Shown here: positions 34,134 to 42,989 of the stretch, one piece after another
Layout of the letters: each line of letters begins with the position of its first letter
Position numbering within the stretch: position 1 is the first letter of the stretch
NCBI GenBank assembly: GCA_048859965.1
Contig: JBLIZO010000063.1
Location: 1-45,837 of the forward strand
Direction: 5' to 3'
DNA: 45,837 bases
DNA from: Fluviibacter sp048859965
GTDB lineage: Bacteria; Pseudomonadota; Gammaproteobacteria; Burkholderiales; Rhodocyclaceae
The notes under the pieces: model-generated
What the model saw: only the letters and a program-made list of their open reading frames with translations
The model's database searches: none
What the model was told of the DNA's origin: nothing
Position numbers and translations under genes: made by a program

Positions 34134-35603
34134 ATGACCGTCGAGACCTCACCTCAGATTCTGAACCTGCCGATCGGTTTGTCGGCCACCGGCATGCGCC
34201 AGGAGTTCGACAGCCTGGGCAAGGTTGATGTGCCCGCCGATCACTACTGGGGCGCCCAGACACAACGGAGTCTGCAACACTTCAATATCGGGCACGACAA
34301 GATGCCGAAAGCGGTGTATCACGCCTATGGTTATGTCAAAAAAGCGGCCGCTATTGTCAATACGAAGGCCGGGCGTCTGCCGGCCTGGAAAGGCGCACTG
34401 ATTCAACAGGTGGCCGATGAGGTGATCAGTGGCAAGCTGGATGCCGAGTTTCCGCTGTATGTGTGGCAAACGGGCTCGGGTACGCAATCAAATATGAATG
34501 TGAACGAAGTGATCTCCAACCGTTGTATTCAACTGGTGGGTGGCACGCTGGGTTCGCAGGAGCCGATTCACCCCAATGACCACGTCAATATGGGGCAATC
34601 AAGTAACGATACCTTCCCCACCGCCATGCATATCGCCGCCTACAAAATGGCGACAGAGAAGACGATTCCTGCCCTGACCCGCCTGCGCGATGCGCTGGAT
34701 GCCAAGTCAAAACAGTGGGCCAACATCGTCAAGATTGGTCGTACCCATCTGGAGGATGCAACGCCGCTGACCGTCGGCCAGGAGTGGTCGGGCTATGTCG
34801 GCGCGGTGAACGATGCGATTGCCGATGTCACCTACGCCACGCAGGGACTGCTGCAGGTAGCCATGGGCGGCACGGCGGTGGGCACCGGACTGAACGCGCC
34901 CGTGGGCTTTGGCGATGCGGTTGCCGCCACGCTCTCCGAACTGACTGGCTTCGCCATCAAGACAGCCGATAATAAATTTACGGCACAGGGTACGCTGGAT
35001 CGTATGGTGCGTGCCCATGCCGCGCTGAAAACGGCAGCGGTATCGCTGTTCAAGATTGCCAACGATATGCGCTGGCTGGGCTCCGGCCCACGCACCGGCC
35101 TGATGGAGATCACCTTCCCGTCGAACGAGCCCGGCTCGTCGATCATGCCGGGCAAAGTCAACCCGACCCAGGCTGAAGCCATGCTGATGGTCTGTATCCA
35201 GATCATGGGGTCCGATGTGGCCGTGCAAATGGGCGGTGCCGAAGGCAACTTCGAACTCAACGCCTTCCGCCCGGTGATTATCAGCAATTATCTGCATTCG
35301 GCGCTGATTATGGCCGATATGTGTGACCACTTCCGCGAGTACATGATCGAAGGCGCGGTACTCAACGAAGCACAGCTCAAGAGCAATATCGAGCGTTCGG
35401 TGATGATGGTCACCGCCCTGTCGCCAGTCATCGGCTATGATCAAGCGTCGGTCATTGCCCACTACGCCATTGACAAGAATCTGACGTTGAAAGAAGCCGC
35501 GCTGGCCAATGGCGTCAGTGAAGCTCTGTTCGATCAGGTGGTCGTACCGCTCAACATGACGCACCCCGGCTCGGCCGACATCAAGACCCCTGCAGCCAAG
35601 TAA
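34134..35603 (+). CDS. fumC: Class II fumarate hydratase
   Basis: FumC interconverts fumarate and malate in the TCA cycle. At 489 residues it has the usual length plus about 25 extra N-terminal residues before MRQEFDSLGKVDVPADHYWGAQT. The signature GSSIMPGKVNPTQAEA contains the catalytic serine. TGSGTQSNMN, NDHVNMGQSSND and GRTHLEDATPLT complete the substrate site. The ATG at 34134 has AAAGGA upstream. It is the first gene of a rightward cluster followed by an aquaporin 14 bases later, an odd pairing for a TCA enzyme. Confidence 0.95.
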   Translation: MTVETSPQILNLPIGLSATGMRQEFDSLGKVDVPADHYWGAQTQRSLQHFNIGHDKMPKAVYHAYGYVKKAAAIVNTKAGRLPAWKGALIQQVADEVISGKLDAEFPLYVWQTGSGTQSNMNVNEVISNRCIQLVGGTLGSQEPIHPNDHVNMGQSSNDTFPTAMHIAAYKMATEKTIPALTRLRDALDAKSKQWANIVKIGRTHLEDATPLTVGQEWSGYVGAVNDAIADVTYATQGLLQVAMGGTAVGTGLNAPVGFGDAVAATLSELTGFAIKTADNKFTAQGTLDRMVRAHAALKTAAVSLFKIANDMRWLGSGPRTGLMEITFPSNEPGSSIMPGKVNPTQAEAMLMVCIQIMGSDVAVQMGGAEGNFELNAFRPVIISNYLHSALIMADMCDHFREYMIEGAVLNEAQLKSNIERSVMMVTALSPVIGYDQASVIAHYAIDKNLTLKEAALANGVSEALFDQVVVPLNMTHPGSADIKTPAAK

Positions 35604-35617
35604 GGCAAGGGGAAGTC

Positions 35618-36430
35618 ATGATGGTTCAGAACCAGCGCGACAACCGCCCGCTGTCGGGCGAAGCCGCACTGCAACAGCAAATCGGCGCCCGCTTTTCGGC
35701 CGACTGGAAAAGCCCGCGACATCGTGTGCGCCGTCTGCTGTCGGAGTTTATCGGTACCGCGGGTCTGACGTTTGTGCTGTCGGGCGGCGCGGCGATTCTG
35801 GCGCGTTTTGGCGGCGCTGATCTGGCGCCCTTTCAATACGCCTTCATTCTGTCTGCCGTGTCGGCATTATGGCTGGTGGCAGCGGTATATTTTCTGGGCG
35901 GTATTTCCTGCCATTTCAACCCCGCCATGACGCTGGCTTTTGCCCTGCGTGGCGACATGGGGATCCCCATGACCTGTGCCTACATTATCGTGCAGTATGT
36001 GGCGGCGGCAGCCGGTTCATGTCTGGCGCTGTTTCTGGTCGGCATGGGGGGCAATCTGGCAGCCGTGTCACCGCAACCGGGCATGGAATGGCAGGCAGTG
36101 GCCTTTGAGGCCATACTGACATTCGGCATGGTGCTGGTGGTGCTGGGTATGGCCAACGGCCCCCAGCTCAGCGGCCCGTCCATTCCGCTCGCCGTGGGCG
36201 CTTACGTCATGGCCATGGGCACCATGGGTGGCCCCTTCAATGGTGCGGCCTTCAACCCGGCGCGCGCCTTTGGCCCGGATTTCGCTCGGGGTGATTTCTC
36301 AACCTACTGGATTTATCTGCTCGGCGCGGTAATCGGCACGCTGGTTGCGGTTGTTACGGCGCGTATACTGCGCGGCCCGGCAAAAGCCGCCGAATCTGAA
36401 GCCGCCATGGGCACCCCACTCGATGCGTGA
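35618..36430 (+). CDS. Aquaporin / MIP family channel
   Basis: MIP channels pass water, glycerol or other small neutral solutes. The 270-residue protein has six hydrophobic segments and both pore motifs, HFNPAMTLAF and FNGAAFNPARAFGPDF (NPA-NPAR). The first half carries LLSEFIGTAGLTFVLSGGAAIL. A polar N-terminal extension of about 40 residues precedes the first membrane segment. The pore resembles the water-selective group more than glycerol facilitators, which usually have NPAVT/NPARD, but the selectivity filter was not modelled. It lies 14 bases after fumC and is very probably co-transcribed with it. Confidence 0.9.
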   Translation: MMVQNQRDNRPLSGEAALQQQIGARFSADWKSPRHRVRRLLSEFIGTAGLTFVLSGGAAILARFGGADLAPFQYAFILSAVSALWLVAAVYFLGGISCHFNPAMTLAFALRGDMGIPMTCAYIIVQYVAAAAGSCLALFLVGMGGNLAAVSPQPGMEWQAVAFEAILTFGMVLVVLGMANGPQLSGPSIPLAVGAYVMAMGTMGGPFNGAAFNPARAFGPDFARGDFSTYWIYLLGAVIGTLVAVVTARILRGPAKAAESEAAMGTPLDA

Positions 36431-36460
36431 GTGTCAATCCACTCGGGTTTGAATCACCGA

Positions 36461-37954
36461 ATGATGTCAACGCACCGTTCACGCCAGACCTTATTGCAGC
36501 GATTCTGCTTCGCCTGTCTGGCACTGTCGCTTGTCGCCTGCGCGACCAGAACGGTGAACCCCCGGATCGACGAGTCGATCAACCATGGCGACCCATTCGG
36601 CCTTCTGGGGCAGGAGGCACACGACAAAAAAACCATTGCCGTGCTCGCCTTTTCGGGCGGCGGCACGCGAGCGGCGGCATTTTCCTACGGGGTCCTCGAA
36701 ACACTGCGGGATATCGAAGTCAAAAACGGTCAGGGCGAAACAGCACGGCTGCTCGATGCGGTGGATGTCATTACCGGCGTCTCTGGCGGCAGCTTCACGG
36801 CGCTGGCCTACCGACTGCATGGTGATCGTCTGTTTGATATTTACGAACAGGCGTTCCTGAAGCGAGATATTCAAGGTGAATTGATTGCGGGTGTTTTCAA
36901 TCCATCCAATTGGGGTGACCTGCTCTCTGACGGCTGGGGCCGCTCTGAGATGGCCGCCAATCTGTATGACGAGGTGTTGTTCAAGGGCGCGACCTTTGGT
37001 GACCTGAAAAAAACGCCGGGGCCGCTGATCGTCGTATCCGCCACCGACATCCAGTCGGGTACCCGTATTCAGTTCAGCCCCCACGATTTCAGTATCCTTT
37101 GCACCGATCTCAATCAATTCCGGCTGGCCAGAGCCGCCGCCGCATCGTCTGCGGTGCCCGTGATTCTGTCACCGCTGACCATTAACAACTATGCGGGCAC
37201 CTGCGGCCTGGAAGCCCCTGAATGGGTCACGTATTACCGCGGCATGAAGCACCCGCCGCGCGCTGCCTTGAAGACACTCGACCGTATTCAGGCATTGAAC
37301 CGTCTGAACGCTGCCAACAACCCCTACCTGCATCTGGTGGATGGCGGCATTTCCGATAATCTGGGTGTGCGCGGCGGCCTCGACTTGTTGAATCTGCTTG
37401 AAGCGCTGCGTGATGCTGGCCACAAGACCCGGTTGGATGGCATCGAAAACATTGTCGTCTTTGTCGTGAATTCGCTCTCTGACCCCAAACTGGGCTGGAA
37501 TAAACGCGAAAACGGCCCCGGCGCCATTGATCTGATGATTCAGGCGGCGGGCGTGCCCATTGATCACTATTCGAGCGAACAGATCAATGAACTGGAAGAC
37601 ATTGCCGCCCGCTGGCATAACGTCAACGCCATCAAAAAGACACCGGAATTTCAGAAGCTGCTCAAGATGCGGCCAGAACTCGACGCGGCCAAGCGGATGG
37701 ATTTAACACCGAATGCCCGTGTTTACGTGATTAACGTCGCGTTTTCCGAACTCCAAGACCCCGATGAACGCGCCTATCTGAATAACCTCCCCACGTCTTT
37801 TGTATTGGCGCCGGAACAGGTTGATCGTTTAAGGTCATCCGCCAAAGCGATCATTCTGAACTCGACGGAATTTCAGCGACTGATGCGCGACCTGAGTCTG
37901 AACATCATCCCCCAGACCGGACAAAAAACCGGGGCAGCGGAACCGGATCGTTAA
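36461..37954 (+). CDS. Patatin-like phospholipase lipoprotein (second copy)
   Basis: From the ATG at 36461 the protein has about 497 residues. A GTG at 36431, overlapping the aquaporin stop, is the alternative start. The N-terminus is a lipoprotein signal (FCFACLALSLVAC, lipid Cys about C27). The oxyanion loop SGGGTRAA is near 65-71, the nucleophile elbow GVSGG gives S108, and the catalytic Asp is in VDGGISDNLGVRGG. A surface lipase or acyl hydrolase role is likely. It differs from the first patatin (6940-8268) in length and motif detail, so the two are not a recent duplication. It is directly followed by an outer membrane protein gene. Confidence 0.88.
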   Translation: MMSTHRSRQTLLQRFCFACLALSLVACATRTVNPRIDESINHGDPFGLLGQEAHDKKTIAVLAFSGGGTRAAAFSYGVLETLRDIEVKNGQGETARLLDAVDVITGVSGGSFTALAYRLHGDRLFDIYEQAFLKRDIQGELIAGVFNPSNWGDLLSDGWGRSEMAANLYDEVLFKGATFGDLKKTPGPLIVVSATDIQSGTRIQFSPHDFSILCTDLNQFRLARAAAASSAVPVILSPLTINNYAGTCGLEAPEWVTYYRGMKHPPRAALKTLDRIQALNRLNAANNPYLHLVDGGISDNLGVRGGLDLLNLLEALRDAGHKTRLDGIENIVVFVVNSLSDPKLGWNKRENGPGAIDLMIQAAGVPIDHYSSEQINELEDIAARWHNVNAIKKTPEFQKLLKMRPELDAAKRMDLTPNARVYVINVAFSELQDPDERAYLNNLPTSFVLAPEQVDRLRSSAKAIILNSTEFQRLMRDLSLNIIPQTGQKTGAAEPDR

Positions 37955-37955
37955 C

Positions 37956-38792
37956 GTGCGCAACTTGGTTGCAACAGACTTTTCAAATTACCGCATTATC
38001 GGCATCGGTCTTTTTGCAAGCTCGATTCTCACGCAGGGGCCTGTCGCCCATGCCCAGGAGACCGACACCATGACCAATGTCGCCAAGGTGGCGCATAAAA
38101 TCCAGGCCAGAATGATCCCCATGGTGCAGGTGCCGCTTTCTTACAATTACAACCAGAACCGCGAACCGAATCAGCGCTACACACAGCACCAGTTTCAGCT
38201 TTCGCCAACGATCCCGATCATGACCGGGGCGCAGACCGGCATCATTCTGAATCCCATCTTTACCAACAATATCAACGTTCAGAACCAACAAACGACCAAT
38301 CAGGCTACGCCGTTACAGTTGGTCACCTATCTGGCCACACAAACCGGCAACTTTGTCTACGGCGCCGGGCCCTTCATTCAAATGCCCACGGCGAATCAGC
38401 ATTCGGGCTCGCAACAAACGGGGCTGGGCGTTTCTTATGGCCTGCTGTATCAGCCCAGGCATTGGGTCATTGGGGCCACGGCCTATAACGCCTGGGGCGT
38501 GGGTAAAAACCTGTCGGCCGGTAGCGCCAATGTGTATTACGTCAACCCGACGATTTCCTACACGACGAACAATGCCTGGACCATCAATCTCCAGAGCTGG
38601 ATCAACGGCAACCCAACCGCCGGTCAAAGCAACAATACGAACCAACTCATTCTGAGTGGCGGCAACACCTTTAAAATCGCCAGAACGCATGTGCAGTGGC
38701 AGATCGGCCCAACCTATATGGTCACCAACACCCCAACCAGTCCGCAGGGCTGGGGTGGTTATTTCAGCCTCACGGCGGCGTTCGCGGAATAG
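37956..38792 (+). CDS. Putative outer membrane beta-barrel protein
   Basis: The 278-residue protein starts with GTG one base after the patatin stop. A signal peptide (about 1-33, ending AHAQE) is followed by alternating aromatic/polar strands rich in Asn, Gln and Thr (VPLSYNYNQN, GFVYGAGPFIQ-like, VSYGLLYQPRHWVIGATAYNAWGVG, VNPTISYTTNNAWTINLQ). It ends in GGYFSLTAAFAE. This resembles the small transporter or neuromedin U-annotated outer membrane proteins, but the identity is weak. Coupling to the patatin lipoprotein suggests a joint envelope function. Confidence 0.75.
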   Translation: MRNLVATDFSNYRIIGIGLFASSILTQGPVAHAQETDTMTNVAKVAHKIQARMIPMVQVPLSYNYNQNREPNQRYTQHQFQLSPTIPIMTGAQTGIILNPIFTNNINVQNQQTTNQATPLQLVTYLATQTGNFVYGAGPFIQMPTANQHSGSQQTGLGVSYGLLYQPRHWVIGATAYNAWGVGKNLSAGSANVYYVNPTISYTTNNAWTINLQSWINGNPTAGQSNNTNQLILSGGNTFKIARTHVQWQIGPTYMVTNTPTSPQGWGGYFSLTAAFAE

Positions 38793-38914
38793 TTCGGTTC
38801 ATCAATAGAACCGATCCACACCAGCAGCGCAGATAAATTTTGAGGATTTTGACAATATGATCTACGCACAAGCGAATTGTTTTTTGTCTGTTGTATAACC
38901 TCCGGGAGCGCCAC

Positions 38915-40078
38915 ATGAAACTGAAACGCGTCAGCAAAATTCTTCTATCCACCGCACTGGTTGCCTCATCCATTACCCATGCGGCTGCCTGTACGGTGCT
39001 GCTTTACACCGACGCCAAGGGGCGTGCCTACACCGGTAGAACGCTGGAGTTCATCGGATCCCCACCCAACCAGATGGTGTACTACCCTGCAGGCACGCGC
39101 ATGGAATCGATATCACCGAATGGCCAAGCGGCAAAAACCTTCAACACCAAACATGCCATCTTCGCGGTCACGGTTACGGGTGTGACGCCGAATGCCAAAC
39201 AAGATTCACTGCATGAAGCGATCAATGACCAGGGCCTGACCTTTACCACCAACTCGCTGGGCGGCAACATCTCGCCTAATGTCCACCAGGTGCCACAAGA
39301 GAAGATTCTCTCCGGCCTGGATCTGGGCGTTTGGGCGCTGGGTAATTTTGAAAACGTCGCACAAGTCAAACGCGCCTTGGAGAACAATGAGGTTGAAATC
39401 TGGCTACCAGTGGTGCCGATTTTGGGCAACGACCCCATGCCGCTACATTTTGGCCTATTTGACCGTAGCGGTGCGGGTATCGTTATCGAGTGGATTGATG
39501 GCAAAACCACCGTGTACGACAACCCGGTGGGCGTAATGACCAATAACCCACCGTTCCCGTGGCACCTGCAGAACATGAGCAACTTCGCGCATCTCACCAA
39601 TGTCGATAAAAACCATGGTCAGTTCAACCGCCTGAAGGTCAGCTCCTTCGATAGCGGCAGTGCTTTAGACAATGTGCCCAGCATTCAGACTTCACCCGGT
39701 CGCTTCGTGAAAGCCGCCTTCTATGCGAACTACGCCGAGAAGGCCAAAACTCCGGAGCAGGCCATCCTGACCTTGAGCCATGTCATGAACAACTTTGATC
39801 GACCGAAGAACATTACGGTGGATGTATCTCCCGATCTGCCGGGCGGCGAGCGTGACTTGAGCAACACCAAGGGTTCAAAGTCGTCCTCAGAGGTCACCGA
39901 CTGGACCGTGCTGCGTGATCTCTCACAGAATCACTTCTACATCCGAACGATTAACAGCCTCAATTACTCGAAGTTCGATCTCAACAAGCTGAGCGCACTC
40001 AAAGAAACCAAGGTTATTTCGATGAAAGCGCTGGATGCCAACACCAATCTGGATGGCACGCATTTGTTCCTGCAATAA
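38915..40078 (+). CDS. Exported Ntn hydrolase, choloylglycine hydrolase/penicillin V acylase type
   Basis: This 387-residue linear amide C-N hydrolase starts at the ATG at 38915, with GGGAG six bases upstream. A signal peptide (MKLKRVSKILLSTALVASSITHAAA) ends directly before C26, which would become the catalytic N-terminal cysteine of the Ntn fold. The pattern CTVLLYTDAKGRAYTGRTLEF is typical of the family. Downstream are NDQGLTFTTNSLGG and the Asn/Arg region VGVMTNNPPFPWHLQNM. Relatives hydrolyse bile salts, penicillin V or acyl-homoserine lactones; the substrate here is unknown. The 122-base gap before it holds TTGACA at about 38849 but no clear -10. The gene is more AT-rich than those to its left. 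Confidence 0.87.
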   Translation: MKLKRVSKILLSTALVASSITHAAACTVLLYTDAKGRAYTGRTLEFIGSPPNQMVYYPAGTRMESISPNGQAAKTFNTKHAIFAVTVTGVTPNAKQDSLHEAINDQGLTFTTNSLGGNISPNVHQVPQEKILSGLDLGVWALGNFENVAQVKRALENNEVEIWLPVVPILGNDPMPLHFGLFDRSGAGIVIEWIDGKTTVYDNPVGVMTNNPPFPWHLQNMSNFAHLTNVDKNHGQFNRLKVSSFDSGSALDNVPSIQTSPGRFVKAAFYANYAEKAKTPEQAILTLSHVMNNFDRPKNITVDVSPDLPGGERDLSNTKGSKSSSEVTDWTVLRDLSQNHFYIRTINSLNYSKFDLNKLSALKETKVISMKALDANTNLDGTHLFLQ

Positions 40079-40100
40079 ACCGCGTCATCGGATTCACCGG

Positions 40101-40130
40101 AAAGCCCCGATGGGGCTTTCTGCATTTTTA
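40101..40130 (+). terminator. Intrinsic terminator after the C-N hydrolase gene
   Basis: AAAGCCCC/GGGGCTTT forms an 8-bp stem with a three-base loop, followed by CTGCATTTTTA on the plus strand. Confidence 0.7.
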
Positions 40131-40607
40131 CGGCGATTCCTTGTTCACGGGTTGCTGCGCTTTAGCAAATGAACCCACCATGGAGATCATGGCGGATGTC
40201 GCCATGGCAAAGGTAAACAGACCCGAGATGGCGATATACAGGGCCATGAATCGCCAGCCCTTGGGAAGCAAGTCTGAATAAACACCCAGAGTCGTATAGC
40301 AGCTACCAACAAACAGCAAGGTAGTGGTCAGATTATCCATGAGCCCTTTTGCATAAATACCCCAGGTCCACAACAGGATGGATAACAGTTGCACGATGCA
40401 AAGCAGCAGCACACAGGCCATAAAGCGCCAGAGGTATTTGAATTGAGGCGCCCCATGCGATCTCTCGCAATAGCGCTTGAACCAGATCAATATCTGGACA
40501 AAAAGAAAGGTATCCAGTAACAAAATGAATGCCAGAAAACCCAGCCCATACAACGCTTCTGTCAGAAATTCCGTGGTGAACAGGGTTAAATCAGCAGCAT
40601 TCATCAT
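40128..40607 (-). CDS. Small membrane protein with ion channel-like pore loop
   Basis: This 159-residue protein has three clear membrane segments (about 13-40, 62-86 and 120-142). Between the second and third is a re-entrant-looking segment, TLLFVGSCYTTLGVYSDLLP, resembling the P-loop of two-transmembrane potassium channels. The canonical filter TxGYGD is replaced by TLGVYSD, with an extra residue, so K+ selectivity is doubtful. There is no cytoplasmic ligand domain. It could be a distant channel relative or only a look-alike. Codon use is AT-richer than most of the window. It is an isolated gene between converging and diverging neighbours. Confidence 0.7.
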   Translation of the reverse strand: MMNAADLTLFTTEFLTEALYGLGFLAFILLLDTFLFVQILIWFKRYCERSHGAPQFKYLWRFMACVLLLCIVQLLSILLWTWGIYAKGLMDNLTTTLLFVGSCYTTLGVYSDLLPKGWRFMALYIAISGLFTFAMATSAMISMVGSFAKAQQPVNKESP

Positions 40608-40847
40608 CGCACTCCGTGCCCACGATTATTGGCGTGGAGAATCCCCAAAGCGCCAAATATATCTGATTTCGTGTATCGTGTGCCTGCGACGTTCATTTAG
40701 TGTTTCTGGCTCGTCGGATTTGTTCCGCTTTACTGCGTCACCTTTCCCCCAAGACTTTCTCGCCACTTGAATTTTGCCCGTTACGGGGCGTACCTTTTTA
40801 GTGTCTGGTGGGAAAGATTGTGATTCAAGAAGACTTATTCATCGTGC

Positions 40848-41729
40848 ATGGCGTGTTGGCGCATGCATAGCCTATTGGCGGTAACCGCCTACGCGATCGT
40901 CAAAGCACTGGGTTTCCTGCCTTTGTTCGTTTTGCAAGGGATTGGGACAGCACTAGGCACCCTTGGGTCGGTGTTGCCAGGTACTTATAAAAAGCGCGCG
41001 TATGAAAATCTACGCCGGGCTTATCCGGATGCGACTCCGGCCATGGCGCGTTTGGCCATGATTGAACTGCTGAAAATGTTTCTGGAGTTGCCGTATTTAT
41101 GGGCAAGTCGCAATGCAGGAAAGCTGGACCGAATTGTTCAGTGTGACGATTGGCGGCTCATTGACGCAGCACTGGCCCAGGGCAAGGGGCTGATTCTGAT
41201 CTCGCCGCATATCGGTGCTTTTGAAATGCTTGGTCCCTTTTATACGCAGCATCACAAAGCGACGGTCATCTTCAAAGAACCCAGAATGCTTTGGCTGAGG
41301 CAATTGATCGACATGATTCGCCTGTCCCCCGACTTGAATCTGGTGCCCGCCAATCAGACGGGCGTCAAAGGGCTGGTCAAAACCTTGCTGAAGGGCCAAA
41401 CGATCGGGTTCCTACCCGATCAGGTTCCGGCGATGGGAGACGGCGTTTATGCACCGTTCTTTGGGAAGGATGCCTATACCATCACGCTGGTGCAACGGAT
41501 GCAGGCGATTCGTCATAGCCCGATCTTTACCGTTGGGCTTGAACGACTGGCCAACGGCAAAGGTTACTATTTCCATGTGTCGCCCATGAAAGAGATGCTG
41601 TCAGAAATTCCGGAACTCGCCGCAGCACAGATGAATCGTGCGCTTGAGGACATGATCAGGAAAATGCCGACCCAATACCTTTGGGGCTACAACCGATACA
41701 AAAGCCCGAGAGCGTCTAAAACGGTCTAG
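40848..41729 (+). CDS. LpxL/HtrB-family acyltransferase (HX4E form)
   Basis: The 293-residue protein is a second lysophospholipid/lipid A acyltransferase-like enzyme. An N-terminal hydrophobic anchor lies at about 8-45. The active-site motif is H121-IGAF-E126 (HX4E rather than HX4D). The segment FLPDQVPAMGDGVYAPFFGKDAYT and the C-terminal YLWGYNRYK are family hallmarks. Sequence identity to the copy at 10275-11189 is low by eye, so it is an old or acquired paralogue. The start is uncertain: the ATG at 40848 has no clear ribosome site, and an ATG at 40863 is possible. The 240-base gap before it shows no gene. Confidence 0.87.
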   Translation: MACWRMHSLLAVTAYAIVKALGFLPLFVLQGIGTALGTLGSVLPGTYKKRAYENLRRAYPDATPAMARLAMIELLKMFLELPYLWASRNAGKLDRIVQCDDWRLIDAALAQGKGLILISPHIGAFEMLGPFYTQHHKATVIFKEPRMLWLRQLIDMIRLSPDLNLVPANQTGVKGLVKTLLKGQTIGFLPDQVPAMGDGVYAPFFGKDAYTITLVQRMQAIRHSPIFTVGLERLANGKGYYFHVSPMKEMLSEIPELAAAQMNRALEDMIRKMPTQYLWGYNRYKSPRASKTV

Positions 41730-41888
41730 GTGCTTGTCCTTTGCTGGACGAGACCGTGATCAATTGGTTGCTATCAGTCAGATACGGATGTGTACCACAC
41801 CCAGTATCAAGCAGGCTGATAAACGAATAGAACCAGATGTCGCCACTTGCAAAGTCATTTATTGCATTCTTGGGCGCTGATTCGTGAC

Positions 41889-42818
41889 TTAAGTGTGCCG
41901 CGATTCCTCGCAGACCCAGTCGCAAAAAGCCTGAATGCCGCCGTCCCTCTCATGGCCCGCTTGATAAACCAGACAGTACGTATACGGTGACGGCACGCCG
42001 CCTTCGAATGGGGTGACGAGCCGACCCGAATCCAGATCGTTCTGTATCAGCGGCTTGAGCGCCAGCGCCACGCCCTGCCCGTTGATGGCTGCTTCAATCG
42101 CCAGCAACGAATTCGAGAAGCGCGGGCCGCGCTCCGCCAGCGCCGAATGCACGCCATGATCCGACAGCCACACCGACCAGTCCATCGGATTCTCCGCACC
42201 GCGGGTGGTTTCATCCTGAATCAGCACATGGTGCAGCAGATCGGCCGGCTGGAGGATCGGTGCCCCGCTCTGCAGAATCCCCGGGGCACACACGGGGATA
42301 CATTCCGGCGTGAAGATCGGCACGACCGTCCAGCCGGGATAGTGGCCACTGCCGAAGCGGATATACACATCGAGCCCGTGGTTGCTGGGCGCGGGCGGCG
42401 CACTGCTCTGGGACTGATCGATACACTCCGGCGTACTGGCGATCCGCAGCGCAACCTCCGGATGTTTGGCCCAAAACCCCGACAGCCGGGGGATCAGCCA
42501 TCGCGTCGTAAACGACGGCGGCGCCGTAATGCGCAGGGTTCGGTCTTCCAGCGGGTTGATTCTGCCCAGTCCCGCCCGGAAGGCTTCGAAGCCTTCACGA
42601 ATCTTCGGGAGCAGCTTCTGGCCGTGTTCAGTGAGCGCCAGCGCACGGGTCTGCCGCACGAACAACGGCACACCGAGCCGATCCTCCAGCAGCTTGATCT
42701 GCTGACTGATCGCCGCCGGGGTGACATTCAGCTCTTCGGCGGCATTCTTGAAACTCAGGTGTCGGCCGGCGGCGTCAAACGCACGCAACGCCACCAGCGG
42801 CGGCAGGGAGTCTTTCAT
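41889..42818 (-). CDS. LysR-family regulator, GcvA-like
   Basis: This 309-residue LysR-type regulator starts at the ATG at 42818; the frame also opens from a TTG at 42872, but that part looks untranslated. The winged helix-turn-helix is clear (LPPLVALRAFDAAGRHLSFKNAAEELNVTPAAISQQIKLLEDRLG), followed by a substrate-binding domain (about 90-300). This N-terminal pattern is typical of the GcvA/AmpR subgroup. It is divergent from the acetyl-CoA hydrolase/transferase gene, the classic position for a LysR activator and its target. A 21-bp inverted repeat with the LysR T-N11-A form lies in the gap. Confidence 0.92.
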   Translation of the reverse strand: MKDSLPPLVALRAFDAAGRHLSFKNAAEELNVTPAAISQQIKLLEDRLGVPLFVRQTRALALTEHGQKLLPKIREGFEAFRAGLGRINPLEDRTLRITAPPSFTTRWLIPRLSGFWAKHPEVALRIASTPECIDQSQSSAPPAPSNHGLDVYIRFGSGHYPGWTVVPIFTPECIPVCAPGILQSGAPILQPADLLHHVLIQDETTRGAENPMDWSVWLSDHGVHSALAERGPRFSNSLLAIEAAINGQGVALALKPLIQNDLDSGRLVTPFEGGVPSPYTYCLVYQAGHERDGGIQAFCDWVCEESRHT

Positions 42819-42883
42819 GATGAATAACTTAATCTTTTCAGGATCGCGCGAAACACAGGCTTCACGGCGCAACTAATAAGCCA

Positions 42884-42904
42884 TTCTAATGCATGACATT
42901 AGAA
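42884..42904. promoter_or_regulatory. Inverted repeat, probable LysR operator
   Basis: TTCTAATG (42884-42891) and CATTAGAA (42897-42904) are perfect 8-bp arms separated by CATGA. The size and the T-N11-A core fit a LysR recognition site. It lies about 70 bases before the regulator ATG and 27 bases before the palindrome that holds the candidate -10. Confidence 0.6.
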
Positions 42905-42930
42905 AATATCGTTCGTCAGACAATCCAGCC

Positions 42931-42944
42931 GACACTATAGTGTC
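42931..42944 (+). promoter_or_regulatory. Perfect 14-bp palindrome containing the likely -10
   Basis: GACACTATAGTGTC is self-complementary over 14 bases and contains TATAGT (42936-42941), a good -10. TCGTCA at 42913-42918, 17 bases upstream, is a mediocre -35, as expected for an activator-dependent promoter. The start would be near 42948. A protein bound here would block transcription. Confidence 0.5.
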
Positions 42945-42989
42945 ATCTCCTTGCTATACCGCCTCCAGAAATCATCCTTTCTGGATTCA

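Noticed and set aside
38793..38914. Inverted repeat CGGTTC/GAACCG after the outer membrane protein gene
   Set aside because: The arms are only 6 bp and no T-run follows on the plus strand, so I do not call it a terminator. A TTGACA nearby has no convincing -10 at the right spacing.
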